In this document: positions 45,720-55,880 of the stretch, piece by piece | How positions within the stretch are numbered: the first letter of the stretch is position 1 | Layout: each line of letters starts with the position of its first letter | Assembly: GCA_007026445.1 (NCBI GenBank) | Contig: VDMD01000006.1 | Span: 682,001-746,000, forward strand | DNA from: Schizophyllum amplum | Taxonomy: Eukaryota > Basidiomycota > Agaricomycetes > Agaricales > Schizophyllaceae | Reading direction: 5' to 3' | DNA length: 64,000 bases | Notes under the pieces: model-generated | Told to the model about the DNA's origin: nothing | Databases searched by the model: none | What the model saw: only the letters and a program-made list of their open reading frames with translations | Position numbers and translations under genes: made by a program

Positions 45720-48700
45720 ATGGCCCAGCGCGACTCTGATGGGCGCCCCACGCTTACTCGCCTCAACTGGGGCTGGTACGAGCTCGAGATCGAGTCCTAC
45801 CTGAGCAGCAAGGGCGTTCTGCGCTATGCAAAGGGGACAGTGATCGAGTTCAAGCCCAAGGACGCTGCCAACCCCACAGAGAGCGAGTACCGCCTTATAG
45901 AGGAGTACCAGCGCTTCAGGGAGAAGGCTGCTGGCGAGCTGTGGCTCTCCATTGAGGACTCGCTGCGCCCGCAGTTCTCGGCGAAGCGTGGTGACCCGGC
46001 CGAGCTGCTGAAGGCGCTCAAGGCCAAGTTCCACTTGCAGGTGCCTGGGACGCGTTTTGCCGTGTTCAATGACTTCTTCAACATCGCTCTGGACGATCCC
46101 GATGCGCCCGCCACCCTCCAGACCCTCCTCACCCGCATCGATCAGGCGATCGCCCGTGTCCAGTCGCTGCGCCCTGCCGCTGGCTACGACATCACCACGA
46201 TGGACGAGGAGCTGTGCGCCATGGTCGCGCTGTGCGCGCTCGCCACCTCGTCCAACTCGCAGCACGAGACGCTCTACACGTCGTTGCTTGTGGACAAGAA
46301 CATGACGTACTCGACGCTGAAGGACGTCATTGATCGCGAGTTCGCCGCTCGGGGTATGGCGGACAACGCGGACCCCCTCTCTGCTAACCGCGCCGGCTTC
46401 ACGCCGACGTGCGCCAACTGCCGCGGCCCGCACTTCCTGCGCGAGTGCAAGGAGTTCGTGCCGCTGTGGAAGCAGCGCGAGGAGGCTGCCGCCAACGCCG
46501 CCAAGGCGCCAAACCAGCGCGGGCAGGGCAAGAAGAAGAAGAACGGCGGCAACGCGGCCAATGCGCAAGCCGCGCCCGCCACTGACGCGTCCTCATCGTC
46601 TCCCCAGACTGCCTCTGCTGCGCGTGTCGAGTCTGCTGGCCAGGCAAGCGCTTTCCTTTCGTCCACCGCGCTCCGGGAGTGGCTCCAGTCAAAGGCTGCC
46701 GCTAACTTCAACACCGACACAGGTGCCTCTCTACACATGACGCCCCGGCGAGACTGGTTCATCACCTACTCGCCGCATCGCGTGCCCGTTCGCCTAGCGA
46801 ACGGCACGATCGTCTATTCAGCGGGCATCGGGTCGGTGCAGTATCAGCCGGTGGATGGGGAGAAGAAGCTGCAGCCTATTGTGTTCCTTGACGTCCTTCA
46901 TGTCCCTCTCCTTACTTCGAATCTATTGTCCATCTACCACCTCACTGCGCACAAGGGGTACGAGGTTCAGATTAAGGATAAGCGCGTCATGTTCTACCGC
47001 ACCGGGACGCTTGTCTGCACTGCTACGGTTGACGAGTCCAACACGGGCTACCTGGACGGCCACGTTGTTGCGCCGCCTGCGCCGCGCAACGCGTATGCTG
47101 CCACTACGACGCTGCCGCTCGACGCATCGCTCTGGCATCGCCGCTTCGGACACGTCAATCACGGCGACATCGGCAAGCTGCGCAGCCGCAAGCTCGTCAA
47201 GGGCATGCGCTTCGACACCTTCACCGCGCCGGACCCGATCTGCGAGCCATGTATCATGGGGAAACAGACTCGGAAGGCAGTTCCGCGCGGTCCGGGAGAG
47301 CGCGCTAAGCGGCGCCTCGAGCTGGTTCACACCGACTTGAAGGGGCCGATGCCTGTGGCAACAAAGGAGGGCTACCGCTACTGGATCACCTTCATCGATG
47401 ACAAGGAGCGCTGGCGGACGGTGGTCTACCTGAAGAAGAAGAGCGATACTTGGGCCGCTATTTGCGCGTTCAAGGCGGCTGCTGAGATTGAGACGGGCGA
47501 GCGGTTGGAGGTGATGCGCTGCGATGCCGGTGGCGAGTACATCACCAAGGCGATGTTGGAGCAGGCGCGTCGTGAGGGGTGGCAACTCGAGTTCACTGAG
47601 CCAGATGAGCCGCATCAGAACGGCGTTGCAGAGCGAGCTAATCTGACTCTAGCGAACGCGGCCAGCTCTATGCTATGGGAAGCGAAGCTGCCGCCTTCGT
47701 TCTGGGCGCATGCTGTCTCCGCCTTCAATCACGTCGACAACCGCGCACCTACGTCCTCGCTACCACCGGACAAGACGCCCTACATCGGCTGGAAGCGCAA
47801 GAAGCCGGACGTCTCGTACTTCCGCGTCTTTGGCTGCCTTGCCTATGTCCTGGTGAAGAAGCGGCACCGGCGCGCGCTCGAGCCGCACTCGCAGAAGTGC
47901 ATCTTCATCGGCTACCCGCCCGGCACCAAGGCCTGGCTCTTCTGGAACCCGGCGACCCAGAAGACGCTCATCTCCTCGCACGCCGTCTTTGACGAGCGCT
48001 ACATGCCGGGGAACTCTACCAAGAGTATAAACTTGATTACTGCGTCGCTCCTGGACAGAGGTGAGGGACCACCGGACTTTGGGGATGCCGCAGATCAAGG
48101 GGGTGATGGGGAATCGCCTCCTAATCGCGAGTCTGACGATAGCGATGATGACGCTGTCTCTGATCTTCCGCCTCCCCCATCCGGTCAGCCCGATCCTCTT
48201 GGTTCACAGTTGCAGACGCCACCACCTACCTCGCCCATCCGTGCGCCTACCACGCCGCCTAGCGCACCTGTGCCTGAGCCGCAAGCGCCGCGTTCTGTAC
48301 GCGTTGGGGGACCCAGCCTGATGCTGCAGCGCGGCCGCCAGAAGGAGCAGCAGGAGAAGGCGCAGCGCCAGAAGGCCGTTCGCCGCCGTTCGCCGTCGCC
48401 CGAGGCACCGCCTAATCGGGGGGAGGTGCCCGAGTGGCTGGCAGATCCGCCGCGACCGCCGACCGACCCATTTGCAGGCCCATCGCGCCCAGTGCGCCAG
48501 AGCGCGCCACGCTTCAACATGAGCGAGCGCGCATTGCAGGAGCGCGCTATGCGGCCATCCGCACCACCACCGCCTAGCCGTTGGGCTAGCGGTCCGCCCG
48601 TCGTGTCGCCTAACCGCTATGCGCCGCTTGAAGCGAGTATAGAGGAGATTGAGGAGTCGGAGGAGGAGAAGGAGCAGGAGATGGAGAAGGAGACGCCCCC

Positions 48701-50180
48701 CGTTGAGCATGACTCCGGGAGCGGCAGTGACGATGAACTGCTGTTGAAGGACGACACCGCCGTGCCCGGGGAGCATGCCATGCAGGCCGGACTCGACTAC
48801 GTCTTTGATGGAGTGCAGGAGGAGCAGTGGTCAGTCGAGCAGGGCCTGGACTACACTTACTCGTCCGTTGTCCCAGCAGATGCGCAGCAGACCGAGCCGA
48901 GGACGTTCGCAGAGGCGCTGCGCCGCCCCGACCGGTCGAAGTGGATTGACGCTGCGTTCGACGAGATGCAGGCGCTCATTGACAACGGCACGTTCGAGCT
49001 CGTCCAGCTCCCGCCCGGTGCGCGCGCTATTGGCAGTCGGTGGGTGTTCAAGGTCAAACGCAAGGCTGACGGTTCTATCGAGCGCTACAAGGCGCGCTGC
49101 GTCGCTCAGGGCTTCTCGCAGCGCCCCGGCTTCGAGTACACCGAGACCTTTGCGCCTACGCCCAAGTGGTCCGCCATCCGCGCTATCCTCGCCCTTGCCG
49201 CCATTGAAGACCTTGTCCTCTACTCGGTCGACATCAGCAACGCGTTCCTGAACGGCTGGCTGGACGAGGAGATCTACATGCGCCAGCCGCCCGGCTTCGA
49301 GATGCGCAACAAGGACTACGTCTGGCGCCTCAAGAAGTCGCTTTACGGGCTGAAGCAGGCGAGTCATGTTTGGCATGAGACGCTGAACAAGGTGCTGTGC
49401 GACATGGGTTTCACGCGCATCCTCTGCGACCACAGCGTGTGGGTGTTTGGACGCGATGAGGCGCGCATCGTCATTCCCGTCTTTGTTGATGACATGACGA
49501 TTGCAGCCAAGACGGACGCGCAGGCGCAGGAGATCATTGAAGAGCTGAAGAAGCACTTCAAACTGCGCGAACTCGGTCCTACCTCGTGGCTCCTAGGCGT
49601 CGAGATCCAGCGCGAGCGTTCGCAGCGCAAGCTCTCGCTCTCCCAGCGCCAGTACTGCGTCGACATCCTCGAGCGCTATGGTATGGCAGACTGCAAACCC
49701 GTTGTCTCTCCACTTGATCAAGCTGTGAAGCTGACCGCTGATGACGCTCCCAAGACGCCAGAGGACATTGACTACATGTCCTCTCGCTCTGCAGAGTACG
49801 TGTCTGCCATCGGCGCCGTTGCCTGGCTCGCCATCGCCACTCGTCCTGACCTCGCCTATCCCGTCTCTGTCCTCGCGCGTCATACCGGCCATCCTGGGCG
49901 CAAGCACTGGCAGGCGCTGCAGCGCGTCTTCCGCTACATCCAGGGCACGCTTGATCTCAAGCTGACCTACGATGGCAGCGCCATTGGCGCGCGCTCGGAG
50001 CTCTTCTACACCTACACGGACGCGGATCACGGCGGGAACCCGGACAATGTTGGGATTGGTGTTCTAGCACGCTCTCGTGCTTATGGTATTTTTCTCCGAT
50101 TTTCCCTGATTTTTCCCGTGCCGTTATCGCTACTTATGCGCGCACTACGCCTTACGCTGTGCGCCACATATTCCGCTTAG
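45720..50180 (+). CDS. Copia B Gag-Pol polyprotein, RNase H truncated
   Basis: A single frame from ATG at 45720. Order: Copia gag (about 1-250) with knuckle CANCRGPHFLREC, a CX2CX3HX4C form one residue shorter than usual; protease NTDTGASLHM (about 330); integrase HHCC (HRRFGH...CEPCIMGK, about 470-520) and DDE residues (HTDLKGP about 536, RCDAGGEY about 599, NGVAERAN about 635); Pro-rich linker; RT with VFVDDM (about 1254). RNase H starts at YTDADHGGNPDN and is cut off there at base 50047, where the next LTR begins. The last 44 codons are LTR read-through. The element lacks the end of RNase H and its own polypurine tract, so it is probably defective. Confidence 0.92.
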   Translation: MAQRDSDGRPTLTRLNWGWYELEIESYLSSKGVLRYAKGTVIEFKPKDAANPTESEYRLIEEYQRFREKAAGELWLSIEDSLRPQFSAKRGDPAELLKALKAKFHLQVPGTRFAVFNDFFNIALDDPDAPATLQTLLTRIDQAIARVQSLRPAAGYDITTMDEELCAMVALCALATSSNSQHETLYTSLLVDKNMTYSTLKDVIDREFAARGMADNADPLSANRAGFTPTCANCRGPHFLRECKEFVPLWKQREEAAANAAKAPNQRGQGKKKKNGGNAANAQAAPATDASSSSPQTASAARVESAGQASAFLSSTALREWLQSKAAANFNTDTGASLHMTPRRDWFITYSPHRVPVRLANGTIVYSAGIGSVQYQPVDGEKKLQPIVFLDVLHVPLLTSNLLSIYHLTAHKGYEVQIKDKRVMFYRTGTLVCTATVDESNTGYLDGHVVAPPAPRNAYAATTTLPLDASLWHRRFGHVNHGDIGKLRSRKLVKGMRFDTFTAPDPICEPCIMGKQTRKAVPRGPGERAKRRLELVHTDLKGPMPVATKEGYRYWITFIDDKERWRTVVYLKKKSDTWAAICAFKAAAEIETGERLEVMRCDAGGEYITKAMLEQARREGWQLEFTEPDEPHQNGVAERANLTLANAASSMLWEAKLPPSFWAHAVSAFNHVDNRAPTSSLPPDKTPYIGWKRKKPDVSYFRVFGCLAYVLVKKRHRRALEPHSQKCIFIGYPPGTKAWLFWNPATQKTLISSHAVFDERYMPGNSTKSINLITASLLDRGEGPPDFGDAADQGGDGESPPNRESDDSDDDAVSDLPPPPSGQPDPLGSQLQTPPPTSPIRAPTTPPSAPVPEPQAPRSVRVGGPSLMLQRGRQKEQQEKAQRQKAVRRRSPSPEAPPNRGEVPEWLADPPRPPTDPFAGPSRPVRQSAPRFNMSERALQERAMRPSAPPPPSRWASGPPVVSPNRYAPLEASIEEIEESEEEKEQEMEKETPPVEHDSGSGSDDELLLKDDTAVPGEHAMQAGLDYVFDGVQEEQWSVEQGLDYTYSSVVPADAQQTEPRTFAEALRRPDRSKWIDAAFDEMQALIDNGTFELVQLPPGARAIGSRWVFKVKRKADGSIERYKARCVAQGFSQRPGFEYTETFAPTPKWSAIRAILALAAIEDLVLYSVDISNAFLNGWLDEEIYMRQPPGFEMRNKDYVWRLKKSLYGLKQASHVWHETLNKVLCDMGFTRILCDHSVWVFGRDEARIVIPVFVDDMTIAAKTDAQAQEIIEELKKHFKLRELGPTSWLLGVEIQRERSQRKLSLSQRQYCVDILERYGMADCKPVVSPLDQAVKLTADDAPKTPEDIDYMSSRSAEYVSAIGAVAWLAIATRPDLAYPVSVLARHTGHPGRKHWQALQRVFRYIQGTLDLKLTYDGSAIGARSELFYTYTDADHGGNPDNVGIGVLARSRAYGIFLRFSLIFPVPLSLLMRALRLTLCATYSA

Positions 50181-50355
50181 TCATCGGCATTTCCCGGTCT
50201 GTCTGCCTAGAGCGGCCGCATCCAAGTCTCTCTTCATCTCTGACTTGTGTGCTGTCGCTCTAGGTGCGTAGTTACACGTTCCATAGCTTGTTATTCATCT
50301 CTGACTTGTGTGCTGTCGCTCTAGTGTGTCTGAGTCCTCTGTTCTACCTCGGATA
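50048..50355 (+). repeat. Family B LTR 2 (308 bp)
   Basis: Same ends as LTR 1, with about a dozen scattered differences. It abuts the truncated RNase H of the left element with no polypurine tract in between, and serves as 5' LTR of the right element. The tRNA-Met-type primer site follows at 50356. Confidence 0.92.
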
Positions 50356-50548
50356 GGTTATGAGCCCCGCGCTCTAGCCACTCAGATCAAGCAAAAGCGA
50401 CCTCCACACCATATTCGCCGTTGCCGGTGCATTTCAGCTGCGATTCCCTCCGTTCGAGCGGCGTTCTAAGCACACGGGTCCCCTCCACCCCTGTGCCAAC
50501 CCGCGTTCCGCGAAAATCGCCTGGTCGCCCGCAATCGCCCGCGCAAAC

Positions 50549-53500
50549 ATGCAGTCTCCGATCGGACCAATTCGGATCCCCATCTCGAACGCGCCGCCCT
50601 GCGCCCATTTCGGCCCCGATTCGCTTCGGACCGCCGCCATTGCATCCGCCACGCTCTCCTCATCCCGCCCTTACCCATTGCCCACGACGAAAACGCCGTC
50701 ACCGCCGCCCACGCGCCCCGCGATGACACGTCACCGATCACGTGCTGCCGTGCATTACGCCGCTTCGGCCACTCAGGCCGGCTCTGTAGCCCACACCGAG
50801 TGGTTGAAGACCAAGGCTGCCTCGTCCCTGAACACTGACACTGGCGCCTCCCTGCACATGACCCCCAGACGCGACTGGTTCGTCTCCTACTCGCCCCACC
50901 GCGTCCCCATCCGTCTAGCCAACGGAGTTTTGGTCTATTCAGAGGGCATTGGATCGATCGAGTTCCAGCCAGTGGTCAACAACAAGGAGCTGCGCCCTAT
51001 CGTCTTCTTTGATGTCCTCCACGTCCCTCTCCTCGCCTCTAATCTGCTGTCCATCTATCATCTGACGACTCAGAAGGGATATGAGGTGCGCATTGTGGAC
51101 AGGACCACGTCATTCTACCACGGAGGTGCGCTTGTCTGCACTGCAAGTGTGGATGGGTCAAACACGGGCTATCTCGACGGCTACATCCGGCTGCCGCGTG
51201 TGCAGTGCGCCGGCGCTGCGTCCACGACGCTCCCTCTCGACGCCTCCCTATGGCATCGCCGCTTCGGTCACGTCAATCATGGCGACATCGGCAAGCTGCG
51301 CAGTCGCAAGCTCGTCAAGGGCATGCGCTTCGACACCTTCAACGCGCCTGACCCGATCTGCGAGCCGTGTATCATGGGGAAGCAGACTCGGAAGGCCGTT
51401 CCGCGCGGTCCGGGCGAGCGCGCAACGCGGCGCCTCGAGCTCGTTCATACGGACTTGAAGGGACCGATGCCTGTTGCAACGAAGGAGGGATACCGCTACT
51501 GGATCACCTTCATTGATGACAAGGAGCGCTGGCGGACGGTGGTCTACCTGAAGAAGAAGAGCGATACTTGGGCCGCTATCTGTGCGTTCAAGGCGGCTGC
51601 GGAGATCGAGACGGGCGAGCGATTGGAGGTGATGCGCTGTGATGCCGGTGGCGAGTACATCACCAAGGCGATGTTGGAGCAGGCGCGCCGAGAGGGCTGG
51701 CGACTCGAGTTCACTGAACCAGACGAGCCGCATCAGAACGGCGTTGCAGAGCGAGCTAATCTGACTCTAGCGAACGCGGCCAGCTCTATGCTGTGGGAAG
51801 CGAAGCTGCCGCCTTCGTTCTGGGCCCATGCCGTCTCCGCCTTCAACCACGTCGACAACCGTGCCCCTACGTCCGCCCTACCGCCGGACAAGACGCCCTA
51901 CATCGGCTGGAAGCGGAAGAAGCCGGACGTCTCGTACTTCCGCGTCTTTGGCTGCCTCGCCTACGTCCTAGTGAAGAAGCGGCACCGGCGCGCGCTCGAG
52001 CCGCACTCGCAGAAGTGCATCTTCATCGGCTACCCGCCTGGCACCAAGGCCTGGCTCTTCTGGAACCCGGCCACCCAGAAGACGCTCATCTCCTCGCACG
52101 CCGTCTTTGACGAGCGCTACATGCCGGGGAACTCTACCAAGAGTATAAACTTGATTACCGCGTCGCTCCTGGACAGAGGTGAGGGACCACCGGACTTTGG
52201 GGATGCCGCAGATCAAGGGGGTGATGGGGAATCGCCTCCTAATCGCGAGTCTGACGATAGCGATGATGACGCTGTCTATGATCTGCCGCCTCCCCCATCC
52301 GGTCAGCCCGCTCCTCCCGCTCCGCAGTTGCAGACGCCACCGCCCAGTTCGCCGCCTCGCGCGCCTACGGTCGAGCCGCCTACCACACCGCCTAGCGCGC
52401 CTGTGCCCGCACCTCAGGCTCCACGTTCTGTACGTGTTGGACCACCCAGCCTGCTGCTTCAGCGCGGCCGCCAGAAGGAGCAGGAGCAGGTGCAGCAGCG
52501 CGCTACGCGCCGTCGCCCGCCTTCGCCTGAGGCACCGCCTAATCGTGGGGAGGTGCCCGAGTGGCTGGCAGAGCCGCCGCGACCGCCAACCGATCCATTT
52601 GCAGGCCCATCGCGCCCAGTGCGCCAGAGCGCGCCACGCTTCAACATGAGCGAGCGCGCATTGCAGGAGCGCGCTATGCGACCACCCGCACCACCACCGC
52701 CTAGCCGTTGGGCTAGCGGTCCGCCCGTCGTGTCGCCTAACCGCTATGCGCCGCTTGAAGCAAGTATAGAGGAGATTGAGGAGTCGGAGGAGGAGAAGGA
52801 GCAGGAGATGGAGAAGGAGACGCCCCCCGTCGAGCATGACTCCGGGAGCGGCAGTGACGATGAACTGCTGTTGAAGGACGACACCGCCGTGCCCGGGGAG
52901 CATGCCATGCAGGCCGGACTCGACTATGTTTTTGATGGAGTGCAGCAGGAGCAGTGGTCAGTCGAGCAGGGCCTGGATTACGCTTACTCGTCCGTTGTCC
53001 CAGCAGATGCGCAGCAGACCGAGCCGAGGACGTTCGCAGAGGCGCTGCGCCGCCCCGACCGGTCGAAGTGGATCGACGCTGCGTTCGACGAGATGCAGGC
53101 GCTCATTGACAACGGCACGTTCGAGCTCGTCCAGCTCCCGCCCGGTGCGCGCGCTATTGGCAGTCGGTGGGTGTTCAAGGTGAAGCGCAAGGCTGATGGT
53201 TCTATCGAGCGCTACAAGGCGCGCTGCGTCGCCCAGGGCTTCTCGCAGCGCCCCGGCTTCGAGTACACCGAGACCTTTGCGCCTACACCCAAGTGGTCCG
53301 CCATCCGCGCCATCCTCGCCCTTGCCGCCATTGAAGACCTCGTCCTCTACTCGGTCGACATCAGCAACGCGTTCCTGAACGGCTGGCTGGACGAGGAGAT
53401 CTACATGCGCCAGCCGCCCGGCTTCGAGATGCGCAACAAGGACTACGTCTGGCGCCTCAAGAAGTCGCTATACGGGCTGAAGCAGGCGAGTCACGTTTGG

Positions 53501-54598
53501 CATGAGACGCTGAACAAGGTGCTGTGCGACATGGGTTTCACGCGCATCCTCTGCGACCACAGCGTGTGGGTGTTTGGACGCGACGAGGCGCGCATCGTCA
53601 TTCCTGTCTTTGTTGATGACATGACGATTGCAGCCAAGACGGACGCGCAGGCGCAGGAGATCATTGAGGAGCTGAAGAAGCACTTCAAACTGCGCGAGCT
53701 CGGTCCTACCTCATGGCTCCTAGGCGTCGAGATCCAGCGCGAGCGCTCGCAGCGCAAGCTCTCGCTCTCCCAGCGCCAGTACTGTGTTGACATCCTCGAG
53801 CGCTACGGTATGGCTGACTGCAAACCCGTTGTCTCTCCGCTTGATCAGGCTGTGAAGCTGACCGCTGATGACGCTCCCAAGACGCCAGAGGACATTGACT
53901 TCATGTCCTCTCGCTCTGCAGAGTACGTCTCTGCCGTCGGCGCCGTTGCCTGGCTCGCCATCGCCACTCGTCCTGACCTCGCCTATCCCGTCTCTGTCCT
54001 CGCGCGTCATACCGGCCATCCTGGGCGCAAGCACTGGCAGGCGCTGCAGCGCGTCTTCCGCTACATCCAGGGTACGCTTGATCTCAAGCTGACCTACGAT
54101 GGCAACGCCGTTGGTGCGCGCTCGGAGCTCTTCTACACCTACACGGACGCGGATCATGGCGGGAACCCGGACAACGGCAGGTCTACCAGCGGCCACATCG
54201 TCATGATGGCGGGTGCACCGGTCTCTTGGGCGAGCAAGCTGCAGACCATCGTCGCGCTCTCTACCACAGAGGCCGAGTACGTTGCAGCCGTGTCTGCCGG
54301 GCAGGAGATGTTGTGGATGCGCCACTTCCTCACCGAGTTGGGCTACTCGGTCAAGGACGCGCCCTCCACGCTCTACATCGACAACAACTCCGCTCTGCAG
54401 GTGGCGCGCAATCCAGAGCATCATGGGCGCATGAAGCATCTGGACCTGCGCTTCTACTGGCTGCGCGACGAGGTGCACAAGGGGTCGATCTGTCTTGTCC
54501 ATCTGGCCACGGAGAACATGCCAGCTGACATGCTGACCAAGGCTTTGGGCCGGTCTAAGCTGCAGCATATGGTGGGGCTGACTGGTCTAGTGCGCTAG
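50549..54598 (+). CDS. Copia B Pol polyprotein lacking gag
   Basis: The leader is like that of the left element, but the frame passes within about 80 codons of the start directly to protease (NTDTGASLHM). The gag domain and zinc knuckle are deleted. Integrase (HRRFGH, CEPCIMGK, HTDLKGP, RCDAGGEY, NGVAERAN), linker, RT (VFVDDM) and full RNase H (YTDADHGGNPDN, ALSTTEAEY, YIDNNSALQV, ending LTGLVR) are intact. The first ATG is at 50549; the ATG at 50721 may be the natural one. With full LTRs and primer site it could move only if gag is supplied in trans, the mirror image of the gag-only element 10 kb upstream. Confidence 0.9.
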   Translation: MQSPIGPIRIPISNAPPCAHFGPDSLRTAAIASATLSSSRPYPLPTTKTPSPPPTRPAMTRHRSRAAVHYAASATQAGSVAHTEWLKTKAASSLNTDTGASLHMTPRRDWFVSYSPHRVPIRLANGVLVYSEGIGSIEFQPVVNNKELRPIVFFDVLHVPLLASNLLSIYHLTTQKGYEVRIVDRTTSFYHGGALVCTASVDGSNTGYLDGYIRLPRVQCAGAASTTLPLDASLWHRRFGHVNHGDIGKLRSRKLVKGMRFDTFNAPDPICEPCIMGKQTRKAVPRGPGERATRRLELVHTDLKGPMPVATKEGYRYWITFIDDKERWRTVVYLKKKSDTWAAICAFKAAAEIETGERLEVMRCDAGGEYITKAMLEQARREGWRLEFTEPDEPHQNGVAERANLTLANAASSMLWEAKLPPSFWAHAVSAFNHVDNRAPTSALPPDKTPYIGWKRKKPDVSYFRVFGCLAYVLVKKRHRRALEPHSQKCIFIGYPPGTKAWLFWNPATQKTLISSHAVFDERYMPGNSTKSINLITASLLDRGEGPPDFGDAADQGGDGESPPNRESDDSDDDAVYDLPPPPSGQPAPPAPQLQTPPPSSPPRAPTVEPPTTPPSAPVPAPQAPRSVRVGPPSLLLQRGRQKEQEQVQQRATRRRPPSPEAPPNRGEVPEWLAEPPRPPTDPFAGPSRPVRQSAPRFNMSERALQERAMRPPAPPPPSRWASGPPVVSPNRYAPLEASIEEIEESEEEKEQEMEKETPPVEHDSGSGSDDELLLKDDTAVPGEHAMQAGLDYVFDGVQQEQWSVEQGLDYAYSSVVPADAQQTEPRTFAEALRRPDRSKWIDAAFDEMQALIDNGTFELVQLPPGARAIGSRWVFKVKRKADGSIERYKARCVAQGFSQRPGFEYTETFAPTPKWSAIRAILALAAIEDLVLYSVDISNAFLNGWLDEEIYMRQPPGFEMRNKDYVWRLKKSLYGLKQASHVWHETLNKVLCDMGFTRILCDHSVWVFGRDEARIVIPVFVDDMTIAAKTDAQAQEIIEELKKHFKLRELGPTSWLLGVEIQRERSQRKLSLSQRQYCVDILERYGMADCKPVVSPLDQAVKLTADDAPKTPEDIDFMSSRSAEYVSAVGAVAWLAIATRPDLAYPVSVLARHTGHPGRKHWQALQRVFRYIQGTLDLKLTYDGNAVGARSELFYTYTDADHGGNPDNGRSTSGHIVMMAGAPVSWASKLQTIVALSTTEAEYVAAVSAGQEMLWMRHFLTELGYSVKDAPSTLYIDNNSALQVARNPEHHGRMKHLDLRFYWLRDEVHKGSICLVHLATENMPADMLTKALGRSKLQHMVGLTGLVR

Positions 54599-54623
54599 GT
54601 GGGCGTGCTAGATCAAGGGGGTG

Positions 54624-54931
54624 TGTTGGGATTGGTGTTCTAGCACGCTCTCGTGCTTATGGTATTTTTCTCCGATTTTCCCTGATTTTTCCCGTGCCGT
54701 TATCGCTACTTATGCGCGCACTACGCCTTACGCTGTGCGCCACATATTCCGCTTAGTCATCGGCATTTCCCGGTCTGTCTGCCTAGAGCGGCCGCATCCA
54801 AGTCTCTCTTCATCTCTGACTTGTGTGCTGTCGCTCTAGGTGCGTAGTTACACGTTCTGTAGCTTGTTATACATCTCTGACTTGTGTGCTGTCGCTCTAG
54901 TGTGATCTGTTCCTCTGTTCTACCTCGGATA
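54624..54931 (+). repeat. Family B LTR 3 (308 bp)
   Basis: 3' LTR of the gag-less element, preceded by the polypurine tract AAGGGGGTG. It is closest in sequence to LTR 2 in its first half and to LTR 1 in its second half. The 5 bases after it (ACCTC) do not match those before LTR 1 or LTR 2. Confidence 0.92.
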
Positions 54932-54933
54932 AC

Positions 54934-55578
54934 CTCGCCATCGCCACTCGACCTGATCTCGCCTACCCCGTCTCCGTCCTAGCGCGGCATTGCGCCAAAC
55001 CGGGTCCCAAGCACGTCACTGCTCTGCAGCGCGTGTTCCGCTACATCAAGGGGACGCTTGATCACAAGCTGACCTACGATGGGACGCTGGTTGGGCCGCG
55101 CTCGGAGCCGTTCTACACCTACACCGATGCGGATCACGGCGGTAATCCGGACAACGGCAGGTCAACGAGTGGACTGATCGTCATGATGGCAGGCGGCGCT
55201 GTCTCCTGGTCGTCGAAGCTGCAGACGGTGGTCGCGCTATCGACGACTGAGGCGGAGTACATCGCAGCAGTCTCTGCAGGGCAGGAGATGCTGTGGATGC
55301 GCAACTTCCTGACCGAGCTGGGCTACCCGGTCAAGGACGCGCCATCAACGCTCTACATCGACAACAACTCGGCGCTGCAGGTGGCGAAGAACCCGGAGCA
55401 TCACGGACGGATGAAGCACCTCGACCTCCGCTTCTACTGGCTGCGCGATGAGGTGCGGAAGGGCTCGGTGCGTCTTGTGCATCTGGACACGGTGGACATG
55501 CCTGCGGACATGATGACGAAGGCGCTGGCGCGCAACAAGCTCCAGCACATGGTGGGGCTGACTGGATTGGTACGCTAG
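54934..55578 (+). pseudogene. Copia C RT/RNase H fragment
   Basis: A frame without its own start begins LAIATRPDLAYPVSVLARH, the end of a Copia RT. It runs through RNase H (YTDADHGGNPDNGRSTSG, ALSTTEAEYIAA, YIDNNSALQVAK) to LTGLVR. It is similar to, but clearly distinct from, the family B sequence, and is followed by a family C LTR, so it is the tail of a different element cut by the family B array. Confidence 0.85.
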
Positions 55579-55599
55579 GCGTGCTGGATCACGGGGGTG

Positions 55600-55880
55600 T
55601 GTTGGAAGGGGTGACCGAGCACGTCTCGTGTTATCCCTGGTTTTGGTATATCTTCGCGCTTTTCGGATCACGTGACCGCGTCTATCTCACATGACCCACC
55701 CGACTGTATAGTACACCGGCGAATGCCGAGACTCGTCGCTCCTAGAGCGGACACAACCAAGTCTCTATCACTGACTTGTTTGCTACCGCTCTAGGTGCGT
55801 AGCTACACGTTTTACTTGCTTGAATATATCACTGACTTGGTTGCTACCGCTCTAGTTGACTTAGTTCTGCGCTGTGAACA
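55600..55880 (+). repeat. Family C LTR 1 (281 bp)
   Basis: Begins TGTTGGAAGGGGTGAC after the purine tract ACGGGGGTG and ends GCTGTGAACA. It has the same stem-loop plan as family B: CCTAGAGCGG...CAAGTC pairing with GACTTG...CCGCTCTAGG, with a second copy of the right arm. Confidence 0.88.
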
